Program-made: the position numbers and the translations under genes
Shown here: positions 44,844 to 56,159 of the stretch, piece after piece
Layout of the letters: each line of letters opens with the position of its first letter
How positions within the stretch are numbered: position 1 is the stretch's first letter
The notes under the pieces: model-generated
Database searches by the model: none
Told to the model about the DNA's origin: nothing
Seen by the model: the letters and a program-made list of their open reading frames with translations, nothing else
Source of the DNA: Phyto melanocephala
Lineage: Eukaryota; Arthropoda; Insecta; Diptera; Rhinophoridae
DNA length: 64,000 bases
Direction of reading: 5' to 3'
Assembly (NCBI GenBank): GCA_941918925.1
Contig: OW799235.1
Span: forward strand, 45,910,701 to 45,974,700

Positions 44844-47800
44844 AGGTTACTCAAATTAACCTTTATCACTCAAAAGCGGCGTCAGCTGCCCTACTCCTCC
44901 GACTGTCTTCAGGCACGGAGGATCTTATATGTGTCCAAGGACCATTGTTGTACAAAGACAGGGTTTGCGGGCTAAACAAGGATGGCTACTACATTCTGTA
45001 TGCAGCCGGACCAGGTAGGACCAGATCTTGCATTATGGCCAAAAACAATCTTAAAGCTCTTGTTCTATCCGACTTCATGGATAATGACAGCTGTACTATA
45101 GCCATCGAGAACAAGAGGCGAATAGTCTGGCTAATGAGCTGTTATATGGCGCAAGATCATGGAGGGGACCCACCTAACTCCATCACTAGGAAGGCGAAGT
45201 CTTGCGCGAACAAAAGGAACATCCCTCTCATAATCTGCGCGGATGCCAACGCGCACCATACCGTCTGGGGTAGCTCGGATACCAACCAAAGGGGTGAGTC
45301 ACTCCTCGAATTTATAATTGAAAATAAACTAACAGTAGTTAATAGGGGTAATGAACCCACCTTTGTAGTTACTAACAGAAGGGAGGTTTTGGATGTTACT
45401 CTTATTAGCGATAGGTATGTGAATTTGATAGGAAATTGGAGGGTGTTGAAGGACTGCTCTTTTTCCGATCACCTATATATTGATTTCGATTTGTTTTTCG
45501 AAGTGGATTCTGAGAGTCATTTCTTGAATAGGAGAAGGACAAACTGGTCTGTTTATGCTGAGGTGCTGAATAGAAAGCTCTCTTCATGTCCAGACTCCAT
45601 TGAGGATAAGTCCACTCTGGACTCCGTAACTGAGTTCTTGAGTAATGTAATGGCTGAGGCAACCGATAACTCCTGTAGGAAAACTACTAGGAAAGGTAAG
45701 GCCAAGCCCACTTGGTGGAATGCCAAAATTGCGGAAAGGCACAAAGAATGCAGGAAACTATTCAATGAGGCTAAAAGGAGTGGATATTGGGCCACATATA
45801 AATCCTCCCTAAATGGGTTTAAAAACCTTATCAGAAGAGCCAAGAGGCAATCCTGGAGAAAATTCTGCAGTGAGGTGGAAAATTCTTCGGAGACAACTCG
45901 GCTACGAAAGATTCTATCATCGAATCCAACAATACCTTCATGCATACAGAGGGCGGATGGTTCGTGGACCACCAGCAGCAAGGAAACGCTGGAGGTTCTC
46001 ATGGAGACACATTTCCCAGGCTGTCTAGAGCAGGACCTGCCTCCTGCTGTTGACCACACGGATGCATATGACATATCGAATCTACCGATCACTGAGCATC
46101 GCATAAGATGGGCAGTTGAAAGTTTCCATCCCTTCAAGTCTCCAGGTCCTGATGGCGTAATTCCAGCGGATCCACAGGAGAACATCGATATTTTAATGCC
46201 ATGGCTTCTGGCGATATTCAAAGAATGCTTGCATTTATCCCTTGTCCCATCAAGGTGGACATCCTATAAGATTATTTTCATACCCAAGGGAAGTAAGGCC
46301 TCGCATACAAGGGCCGGAGACTTCAGGCCAATAAGTCTCTCCTCCTTCCTGCTTAAGACTCTGGAGAGGATTATTGATGTTTATATCAGATCGTCTCTAG
46401 GACCAGAGGCTCTGTCGGGGGCACAGCATGCCTATACGAAGGGCAAATCTACGGAAACGGCGCTACACGCGCCGGTTGGCCATATTGAAAAATCTCTGAA
46501 CTACAGGGACTACACCTTGGTCGCCTTCCTTGATATTGAGGGCGCCTTCAACAATGTCAAACCGGATTCGGTTCTGAACGCCTTGAGACAACTGGACATA
46601 GATCCTGCGGTCACCGGTTTTGTGGGAAAACTACTGAGATATAGGCGCATAGAATCAACTTTGGGCGCCTCTAGCATCTCCAAGGTGGCTGTAAATAGCA
46701 CACCGCAAGGTGGCGTACTTTCTCCACTACTATGGAACATCAACATTAATATCCTGCTTAGGGCCATGGAGAATACATCCTGCATGACTGTTGCTTATTC
46801 GGATGATGTGGCTGTAGCAGCTACGGGCAAAGATCCTGGACTGCTCTCGGAGCTCTTGGAATCTGCGCTAACGTTAATACTTAGATGGTGCCAGGGATGT
46901 GGGCTGGGAGTCAATCCTGTCAAAACGGAACTGATACTGTTCACAAGGAGGTACAAAATACCGATCGTTGCTACGCCTAGGATAGACGGAGTGGCACTAG
47001 CGCTATCCGATAATGCCAAATATTTGGGTCTCGTATTGGAAAGCAAACTAAACTGGAACCTGAACACAAAATCCAGGACCACTAAGGCGGCAACTGTATT
47101 ATACTGCTGCAAGAGGGCAATTGGCCTTAATTGGGGTATTAACCCCAGGAACTTATACTGGCTATACGATTCTGTCGTCAGACCAATTCTTTATTACGGA
47201 GCGGCAGTCTGGTGGGTGGCGCTGGAGAAGAGAATCCACCAGGACAGTTTCGACCGTATTATGAGAATGGCTGCTATTATGATAACAGGTGCTCTTAGGA
47301 CCACACCATCTAAGGCACTGTTCACTATTTTAAACTGGTTACCACCAGACATCATGGCTAGGCAGATGGCTGCGGACACCGCACTGAGGCTGAATGCCAC
47401 AAGGGCATGGAAGTATGTGAATTATGGACATGCAAGAATTTTGGGTATGATCAATATTGCTTCTCCTATTGATTACAAGGTACCTGAACCAGCATTCGAT
47501 CCGGGTTTCGTGACGAATATACCGGATAGATCTGAATACGACAACGGCCTCCGACCTCCGGAGAATGCCATCCAGATATTTACTGACGGATCGAAATCAC
47601 ATGCTGGAGCTGGATGTGGTATTTTTTCGATCCAGTTGGGTTTGGAATTGTCCCTTAGGCACCGGGCTACTGTAGCCCGATACAGGCCGAACTAATGTCT
47701 ATTAGGACAGCCGCGGAACAGATTCAGTATAATGAAATATCTGGCAGGGATATTTATATATTTACTGACAGCAAGGCGGCTATTAGGTTCCTTGAGAGTG

Positions 47801-48195
47801 TGTACAGCACATCGAAAATTGCCCAGGAGTGCCGGGTGTCTCTTGAGGAGATAGCAAGACATTCGACGGTTACCCTTGTGTGGGTTCCAGGACATGGGGA
47901 TATTGATGGTAATAATAGAGCTGATGCACTTGCAAAAGTCGGTACCACCTTAGATTCGGTTGAATCCAGTTATGCTTTGGGTATTCCCTTATCGAAGGGT
48001 AAGCAGCTAATCTCGCATCGATTCTATTTGGATGCCAAGGAAAGATGGGTGAGAGAACCCACTTGTTTGGAAACCAGAAAGATCTGGCCTGACATGGATG
48101 TGCATAGGACGCAATATGCAGTAAATATGCCCCGAATCCACCTTAGGAACCTCATAGCGGTCATTAGGTACACATGCGAAAAGGCTGAGTATTAG
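44840..48195 (+). pseudogene. LOA-like LINE family 2 ORF2, nearly complete
   Basis: 951 open codons, then a one-base deletion at about 47660 shifts the frame into 47695-48195. Endonuclease: VTQINLYHSKAA, ICADANAHHTVWGSS and CSFSDH are kept, but the catalytic QEP reads VQGP. RT: SPGPDGVIPAD, FRPISLSSFLLKTLERI, AFLDIEGAFNNVKPDS, TPQGGVLSPLLW; the palm motif is YSDD instead of YADD. RNase H: IFTDGSKSHAGAGCG, IFTDSKAAI, WVPGHGDIDGNNRADALA. The C-terminal Cys/His motif is missing because a hAT end joins at 48195. This is the longest coding frame in the window. Confidence 0.88.
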
Positions 48196-48310
48196 AGAGA
48201 TCGATTATTCGGCTCTTTTGACAAACCGGTTTTCGTTTTATTCGATAAATTGGAATATTTAAAATACCGGTTTTTGAATATTGATTTTCAAAAAAACCGG
48301 TTAACCGGAT
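48196..48310 (-). mobile_element. hAT end fragment, same junction as 16450
   Basis: About 115 bp from the LINE junction (gatcgattattcggc) to ggttaaccgga match 16453-16570. The hAT transposase is absent; the CACTG terminus follows directly. Confidence 0.78.
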
Positions 48311-48819
48311 TTTTTATTTTTAAGACAAGTAGCTCTCAGAAAAAAGTTTAAAATGTTGAATATTTGCTTTATATTTTTTTTAATTCCATTTTTAAATTGA
48401 AAAATATTACGAATTTTGCACGAAAAAAACATTTTTTCTCCATTAATTTTTTAATAATTCCAAAACGATAAGAGATAGAGAAAAACTCTATTCAACTAAA
48501 ATAAATAGAATTTTGCTAGACATCTATTGGTGGTATTTTTGAAAATCGGATAACTGGTTCTTGAGTTAGGATGAAATATGTCTCCGTACCTGACTAATTT
48601 AGGGGAAAAAATTTGCCACGCCCATAAAAAAAATCCCGATCTGATGGAAAAAAACCGACAACGGATTTGAGCTCAGCGCATTAAAATCCACATAGTTTTA
48701 TTTAATGGAGGATTTTGCTGCTGAGCAGTGCAATTGTTTCGTTATGTTTCCTTAAACTCCTTCGCCAAGCGTTTTATAAATCCAAGTACTGCACGTGATT
48801 TGTTAACAGTAACAGAGAT

Positions 48820-50500
48820 ATGTATGTATGTTGAATAAAATTTAGTTTAGGATCTAGTAAAATTCCAAGGTCGGAGACAGTTTTAAGTCTGTCCAGAGAA
48901 TGACCGTTTAAGACATAATTCACGTTAATATGACATCTACGAAAAAAACACATGTATTTGCATTTTTCAGCTCCATTAGGTTAAGATTATACCAGAAACA
49001 AAAAGCATCTAAGTCCTTTTGAAGGAGGATATAATCAGCGTGATGATTATAACTAATTAAGATTTTTACGTCGTCAGCATACATTAGAACATTAGAGAAT
49101 TTAATCGAATTTAGCAGATCGTTAATAAAGTGGGAAAACAGCAATGGGCCAAGATGACTTCCCTGTGGGACACGAGAAATAACAGCAATAGGCTTAGAAG
49201 TTATATTCTTAAAACGAAAATTTTACCTTATATTCGTCAAATACAAATAAATGCAGTTAAGATAGTTTTCCGTAAATCCCATCAGATCAAGATTTTTTTT
49301 GTTAGAAGTTTGTAATTGACTTTATGAAAAGCTTAACTAAAGTCGATGTAAATTGCATCAGTTCGTTTCTGTTCAACAAAACCACGATTTACTATCATAG
49401 TAAAGTGCAGCAGATTAGTTACACTTAACCAACCCTTTCGAAAACTATGTTGTAAAGGAGACAAGATAGATGACACTTGATGACAAAGATGGTCTGTTAT
49501 GATTTTCTCAAACATTTTGGGTATGGTACTAAGTTTAGCAATACCTCTATAATTAGCAATATTATTTCTGCAGCCAGATTTATATGATGGAATAATGAAA
49601 GAGTTTTTCCATGAATGAGAAAAATAACCACACTTTATTGAAATGTTGAAAATTAAAGTAGGAGGGGCAGCGAAAGCCTGAGCACAATTAATAAAAATGC
49701 AACTGGGAATTCCATCGATATGTATTTATAAGAAAATTTAAGCTTTTTTAAACTGGTACTTCATAACAGATGGAAATGCAATTGTGTTTCTTTTGGAATT
49801 AACAAACTTATAGAAGCTTTTTGGATCAGATTTGAATTTTTTTCGAATTTTATTGGAATAACTATAGTAACAAGACTGGTTTATTGAATTATATTGAGCA
49901 CGAATCACAGAATATTTGGCATAGTCAATAGAAGATCCAGAAGTTTTGTATTTTTTATAAAGCTAGTTCTTTTTATTTTTAACAGTAGAGAGATGCTTAC
50001 AGCTCAACGGTGGGCCAGTATGTTTTAAATAAAAGCTTTTAGGAATGCATTGATTGATTGATTAAAGTATCCAAAAACAATTATAGAATTATTTTGTTTA
50101 GCAGCGTTAGCAATATTTTTATTAGCTTCAGCATGACTTATAAACTATCTCCGGTGAATTTGGAGGAATATACGAAGAAGTGATAAACATTTTCTTGCGA
50201 TTTTATTTGATAACAACACCAATGAATTCTATACTTAAGGGGTATTCGTTTATTAACGCCTCAGAAGACGACTGGAAACTGCAATCAGAACTCCACGACC
50301 TCTGATATTGCAACCACGGTCACAGAATATTTTAGTATTTAAAACATTTTCTACCAGCCATGTTTCAGTAAAAACAATAACGCAGTAAGTAAAAGCGAAG
50401 CAACTATTAAACAGGGCAGATAATTGTTTATTTAAGCCACGAAAGTTTTGATAAATTATTATGTTAGTTGTATAAAGACAAACAAATTAATGTATTCATG
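48820..50500 (-). mobile_element. CR1/Jockey-group LINE relic
   Basis: Minus strand, in order. 50470-50265: endonuclease start (IIIYQNFRGLNKQL, IVFTETWLVENVL). 49640-49300: RT fingers (WKNSFIIPSYKSG, NYRGIAKLSTIPKMFEKII, QHSFRKG, DAIYIDFS). 49180-48920: palm (VPQGSHLGPLLFSHFINDLL, NVLMYADDVKILIS). 48915-48830: thumb (NYVLNGHSLDRLKTVSDLG). Frames are broken in several places and the middle of the endonuclease is missing. Confidence 0.8.
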
Positions 50501-50524
50501 TAGAGGTTTAATATATACTATGTA

Positions 50525-51175
50525 CAGGGTGGGCCAAAAGACATCATGGGGTTTTAAAATTTAATAGGTTTTTTTGCTTTTACATATAAATACACATACT
50601 TATATTTAGTTCCCGTTTTTGATTTAACAGTGATGTTCACGTTTTAGACCAGTTTTTATAACATCTTTCAAAATTTGATGTAGTGCTAGAATTGCTGCAT
50701 TAAGGATGGCCTTGAATTTATGGGTTGTCTCGTGCGTGTTCACATATACTTGCTTCTACAAATATTCACAAAAAAATATTCATGTGCTAACAAATCTGGC
50801 AAACGCAGCGGTCAGTTAATTTACGAGTTTTTGGATATTAATTAACCAAAAATTTTAATTTAAATTGGCATTGTGTCTCAGCAGTGTAGATAATGGCTGA
50901 AACCACATCTAAGATCTGTTTTCAAGAGCACGACATAAAAACTGTTCTACTATAAACCGATCTTGCTCACTTTTTACACACCAGACTATTCAGCTAATAA
51001 AGTGTAATTGGCGTCGATGAATGCTTATCGGATTTTCAGAACTACACAACCTACCGTTCTGCTTAGCAACAAAGTCCATTAAAAGGAAATGAGCATTATC
51101 ACTCATAATCAAATTTTCAATAGAATTGATTTTATTTCTAGCCAAATGTTAAAAATGTAACTGCAAAACTTTTAC
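50525..51175 (-). mobile_element. mariner subfamily C, truncated
   Basis: It starts TA|cagggtgggccaaaagac at 50525. Around 51110-51000 the minus strand reads IMSDNAHFLL, DFVAKQNGR and SENPISIHRRQLH, the first catalytic block of this transposase group. Asn replaces Glu in SDEAH. No second TIR was found. Confidence 0.65.
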
Positions 51176-51719
51176 CTAAATTTAATCATTTTTTCACGAG
51201 TTGAACCCCTGCCAATTCACTTTTTTGTCATAGATTTTTTTGCTGGGTAATTTTAGATTTATAAAATTTATAAAACGATAAAGCCACAAATTTCATTACA
51301 AATAAGGCTAATTTCTTAAAAAAATTTTCATTTCATTCCGTTTTGTATTCATATACATTTATTCATAATTCAATGGTTGAATTCCGAATTATCCAATTTT
51401 ATGACCGTAGTTTCTAACGCTGCTGCTCTATCATTTTTTCTTTCAAAATTTCATGTATTTTAAAGTAGTTTTAATTCTATAAACTTAAACAATTATTTGG
51501 TAATATTTGTCTAAGCTGATATGTTTACTGCACTACAAAATTTCAACAAGTGCTTATAATTTCTTTTTCTTTTCGAAATTTTAATTTTTTAACAAAAGTT
51601 GTTTCAAATGTGAATTTAATTTAATTTATATTTGAGAATATTTTGGTAGAACGGATTTTAAACTAGCTACCGTTAACAATTGAGTTGAGTCAGCACCATT
51701 ACATTTAAATATTTCCTTT
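51176..51719. other. Intronic DNA, nothing recognised
   Basis: AT-rich, no supported ORF. Confidence 0.35.
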
Positions 51720-52060
51720 ACTTTTTAGACATTTGACAGCAATGGTCTGAACATTTTTATATATAAAAAAAAATTTAAAACTTTAGCTTGATGACATAAC
51801 TCTACATTTGCAACAATATCACAATGAGTTTTTAACTCTAACCGCTGACTTTCTATGCGATTTACTCCTGACTCAATTGACAACCACCTGATATCACAAG
51901 CAATAACTAATTTTAAAAGTTGTATTTCAATGATCGCGCTATAAATTTGTTTAAAAATGTTTTGCCTTAAGGTTGATTTACTAAAGCAATTGTAAGTTTC
52001 TGACATCAAATATTCAATTTCATTAGGTAACGTTCTTGGTGCTAGGCATACTGACAATAA
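51720..52060 (-). pseudogene. hAT-family transposase/zinc-finger-type fragment
   Basis: An open 110-codon frame reads LPNEIEYLMSETYNCFSKS, LRQNIFKQIYS, KLVIACDIRWLSIESGVNR, then LELKTHCDIV. The D.RWLSI...R...W.ELK pattern is that of hAT-derived transposases and their domesticated relatives. There is no start or BED finger, and the catalytic neighbours are missing. Confidence 0.55.
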
Positions 52061-52749
52061 GATAGGGGAACATTCACATCATTGCCGCCCCATTACAATT
52101 CTCATGTTAACCAGTATGATTTTTTAGTTATAAATAAGTATTTATATTTAATATCAACCTTTTATATTGAATACTGCCAAAATATGCTAAATAAGAATTG
52201 GAAAAAAAATTAAAATTTTACTGCTGAACAAAAATAAAAAATGCTTAATTTAGCAGCAAACGTGCTAAAACGGTCACACTGGCTATATATTCATTTTCCC
52301 TTTTTGCTGTTATTGAACCTAAATTTCAAAAATCAGTTATTTATGTTCCTGTTTTATCTAAAAGAAAAATCTAAAATTTATGACAATAAGAAATATGTAT
52401 TGGTCCACAAAAGATAAATCGGAAAGCTCTAACTAAGTTTATAAAATACCATGTAGGTGTAATAATAATGATAATTGTGATAACATGTAGGTGCTACAAA
52501 AACTAGGTTAGTTGGACAAAGGTCTGAGCAAAACAACAGAAATATGTACTACATCTGCACAAAAATGACAGCATTATCTTTACAATGCTCAAATTCCAAT
52601 AATTTTCCTTATTTTTAAAACCCAACATATCCAGATACATATTAAAAATTTTACAGATTAAAAAAATAACAAATACGTACTTATGCTTATGTTGTTCAAT
52701 GTTATAGGCATTAGTTAATGACATCTAGAATTTGTTAGTCTATATAATA
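52061..52749. other. Intronic DNA, nothing recognised
   Basis: No repeat or gene that I can support; an ORF at 52724-52503 has no motif. Confidence 0.35.
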
Positions 52750-53635
52750 CAGGGTGTCCGCCGGGAAGGTATAATTTGTTTTGCCGCCATTTTGGTAAAC
52801 ATTAGTCTTGACAGTTCATATTTGGCAGTCGTGAAGTAGAGACGTGGCAAATTAAACCAACATGTTTTAGTCGTTACAACATTTTATCAATGATGACGTT
52901 AAACAACGTGTCAACAAGAAGCACTATTTATTGTATAGTAAATGATTTTGAAGTAAGAGGGAATGTAGCTGATAGGCCCAAACATGGACCACAACATACT
53001 GCAAGATCGGCAGAAAACATTACTGCTGTTCAAAGAACAACTTTGGTCACAATTTTGCACAAAGATTTGCATTTGTTTTCATTTAATTGGGTCAGGAGGA
53101 ATCATCGGACCTTACTGCTTTGAAACTGAAAACGGCGTAACGATAACGGTTAAGGATTGAAAACTTTTTAACGCCACAACTGCATGCTTTGGGCTTGACT
53201 AACATTTGGTTCCAACAGGACGGTGCCACATCGCATACAGCAAGGATTACAATGGAATTACTGCGGGACCTCTTTCCACAACAATTTATTTCAAGGAATG
53301 GTGATGTTGATTGGCCTCCACGGTCGCCTGATTTTTTTGTGGACATATCTGAAAAGCAAAGTTAATGCAAATAAATCAGAAGCGCTGGAGCAACTCAAAC
53401 AAAATATTCGTGATGAAATTAATGAAATACCGCGTGAAATGTGTGAGAATGTAATGAAAAATGTGCTCAAAAGGGCTGGCATTTGTGAGGCTAACAGAGG
53501 CGGACATTTATCTGATATTGTATTCCATACATAATTGCCAACATAAAATAAAACATTTATCAATATAAGATGCATTCTCTTTCATTTAATCAAAATGTAT
53601 AAACAAAGAAGTTTACCTTCCCGGTGGAAACCATG
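52750..53635 (+). mobile_element. mariner subfamily D, internally deleted
   Basis: TIRs: cagggtgtccgccgggaagg, and inverted catggtttccaccgggaagg; TA flanks at 52748 and 53636. HTH piece at 52900-53090 (DRPKHGPQHTARSAENITAV, LHKDLHLFS). It then jumps to the DDE end: IWFQQDGATSHTA, DWPPRSPD, LKQNIRDEINEIPREMCEN, GGHLSDIVFHT. The first catalytic Asp block is deleted and there are frame shifts. Confidence 0.85.
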
Positions 53636-53652
53636 TATTTGTTGTGATGTAA

Positions 53653-53808
53653 TCCTAATAATATAATAAATGTGAATGTTTGTAATTTTGAATTTTTAGA
53701 TTTTTGTTTCTCAAATACTCAAAAATGGCTAACGGAACTAAATGAAAAATGGAACACGGATAGATAACATCTAGACCCTACGCAGATGAAATCCTGGGCA
53801 CACGAGAG
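53653..53808 (+). mobile_element. Helitron-like short element, family B copy 2
   Basis: It starts A|TCCTAATAATATAATAAATG and has ggctaacggaactaaatgaaa and tgggcacacga blocks. Shorter than copy 1 by about 130 bp. The 300 bp that follow, up to the exon at 54111, are AT-rich without features. Confidence 0.55.
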
Positions 53809-54110
53809 TATATTATATATTTTAACATTTTTTTTTTGCATAATATTTTAAATGTTGACAAAAAATAATTTTTCCCGCCTTTTTTAAAAATTGTACTGAA
53901 ATACTTTTTATGTTGTTAATGTATAATTTATAAAAGGCTTTTCTCTAAAGGAACTTCTCAATGTGGTAGCGAAATACTGGATTAAAGAAAAATATTTTTT
54001 TATATAAAAGACTGATCTCAAGTTTGAATACTAGGACAACGTATTTATTAAACAAAGTATTAAAAAAAAGCTAGGTATTTTAAAATTTTTCAATTTGCTC
54101 ATGTACATAC

Positions 54111-54221
54111 CCGATTACGATCATAAGGTACAACCAGCTCACTTCTATTTTTTAGTATGTTCTGTTCATTAGAACCCACTGTGCATGATTTGTTGGTTTC
54201 ATCTATGATTGCCTGCAGTTT
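54111..54221 (-). CDS. Ptp69D: Receptor tyrosine phosphatase D2, first exon in the window
   Basis: A 111-bp, 37-codon exon between ttacAG and GTATGT. It reads KLQAIIDETNKSCTVGSNE, then QNILKNRSELVVPYDRNR. This is the start of an RPTP domain: the KNR loop (here KNRS, where active domains have KNRY) and the PYDxNRV strand, whose Val is supplied by the next exon at 34139. Both KNRS and the WPT loop downstream indicate that D2 is not a normal catalyst. No further upstream exon was identified to 64000. Confidence 0.88.
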
Positions 54222-54354
54222 CTGTAATAAAACAAATAAAGTTTACGTAAAACTTATTCTGTGTTGTTTAACTAAGGCAAAAATAAAATATGTTTTGTAT
54301 GCAAAAAATATATATAATTATTTTTTAAAACTGTATATTACCTTACTTCAATTT

Positions 54355-55441
54355 TAACAAATAATAAAGCTATATTCGGCCGTGCCGAATTTTTCATACC
54401 ATCCACCCACCAATATTTATTTTATAACCAATTTCCCTGTTTTTCCGTTTTTTTTTTCCAGTAATAAATTAAAGCGTTCGTTAAGCTTTTTTAGCTATAC
54501 TTTTTTTTTATATATTTAGTCTCAAAATGGAACCTGAAGTTTTTCTATAATGGGAGAAATTTTTAAGGCTTTGAACTTTCTTCTTTTAAAATAACTAAAT
54601 TGTAGATATGGGAAGATTAGCTAACGGAAAGTTTCGTTTATTTGGAAATTTACATTTTACTTTTTTTTTATAAAGGATTAAGTTCCATATATAGTAATTC
54701 GGAGGTGGAGGATCGTGGAAAATTACGATAGAGTGATGATATTTTAACTTATGATTGAATATTTTTTTTGTGTCATACTTACCGATTAATAATCAAAACA
54801 CCGAAATTCTTTCCAGAGTGTACTAGAGGAAGCCACCTACCTGTGCAGTCAACTAAATTCTTGGTTTGTGTATTTCAACCCTTAACTAATTTTAATGAGA
54901 ATAATTTGATTATAACTAAACAAACCAGACGTGCATTTTTTTAATGATTTAAATCTAATTTTTTTTTTAAACCTTTAAATTATAAACAAGATTTCGCAGA
55001 TTTGAGGTCACAATCATTAACATTGCAGAAACATTTTGTTCACGACAAAGACAGATTTTATAATTATTTAAGTGCGTTAAAAAATAACAAGGAATTATAA
55101 TTGTGAAAATTTGGCAATTCCGTCAATGGATATTGGAATAAAGTGAAGTCAATTCAAATTTTTCGAAAAACAGTATATTTCAAATGAAACGCATTTCAAT
55201 CTCAATAGCTTTGTGAAAAGAAAATTCTAATACAATCCATAAAAACAAATACATCTACGACGAGCAAACTGTCTGGTACGGATTGGTCAGCCGACGAACA
55301 GTGGGGCTCAAAGCCTCTTTTTCACGGACAATTCATAACTTCACAACTACAATAGGAAGGCTCACTAAATTTTAGAACAAACGAAAAGTTCCAACAAGGT
55401 ACAGGTATATATACATATGTACCCCCTATACAAAGTAATTA
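54355..55441. repeat. 'tatattcgg' repeat head, then unassigned DNA
   Basis: 54360-54415 carries the palindromic head (attcggccgtgccgaat) and accatccaccc. From 54420 to 55441 I recognise neither genes nor known repeats. Confidence 0.5.
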
Positions 55442-56159
55442 CACTACTCAGCAGCAAAATCATCCATTAAATAAAACTATGTGGACTATATGGATATTAA
55501 TGCGCTGAACTCAAATCCGTTGTCGGTTTTTTCCATCAGATCGGGATTTTTTTTTATGGGCGTTGCAAATTTTTTCCCTTAAATTAGTCAGGTACGGAGA
55601 CATATTTCATCCTAACTCAATAGAATAGAGTTTTTCTCTATCTCTTATCGTTTTGGAGTTATTCAAAAATTAATGGAGAAAAAAAATTTTTTCGTGCAAA
55701 ATTCAATTTAAAAATGGAATTAAAAAAAATATAAAGCAAATATTCAACATTTTAAACTTTTTTCTGAGAGCTACTTATCTTAGAAATAAAAAAAGCCATA
55801 AACCATAAAAATCGGTTAAAAAATGTGAATTTTATTGTCAATTTACCGCAGGTACCCAATATTGACCAAACAACGTCAGAGTGGGTACACTAAAGCGCTT
55901 GTAGCAACAATGAATGACAACAATTTACTTCTATCTATTTTCGAACAGCAAAATCAAATACAAAAAAATTTTGCAGATTTTAATTTTGTAGCAACGCCTC
56001 GCATTAAGCACCCACCCTGTCGTCACCCGTAGATAACTTCAAATTACAATAAAAAATTAAAATATTTACAGCCTATTTTACTTAAAATAACACAAAACTT
56101 TTGGTAATAATCATTAATTTTTATTTTGGAAACATTGTTAAAAAAGTAGCTTAAGCTGT

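Larger units (their letters stand above)
44575..48730. mobile_element. CACTG-family termini enclosing a LOA LINE and hAT stub
   Basis: 44575-44660 is one terminus (cactgctctac, then aactatgtggactatatgg) and 48311-48730 the other, inverted (ctctcagaaaaaag to gctgagcagtg). The CACTG interior is replaced by LOA family 2 ORF2 and the end of a hAT element. Flanking triplets are gaa and caa, so no target duplication proves that it moved as a unit. Confidence 0.6.

Noticed and set aside
45553..46221. 222-codon minus-strand ORF
   Set aside because: It is antisense to LOA ORF2 and has no motif; a shadow of the real frame.
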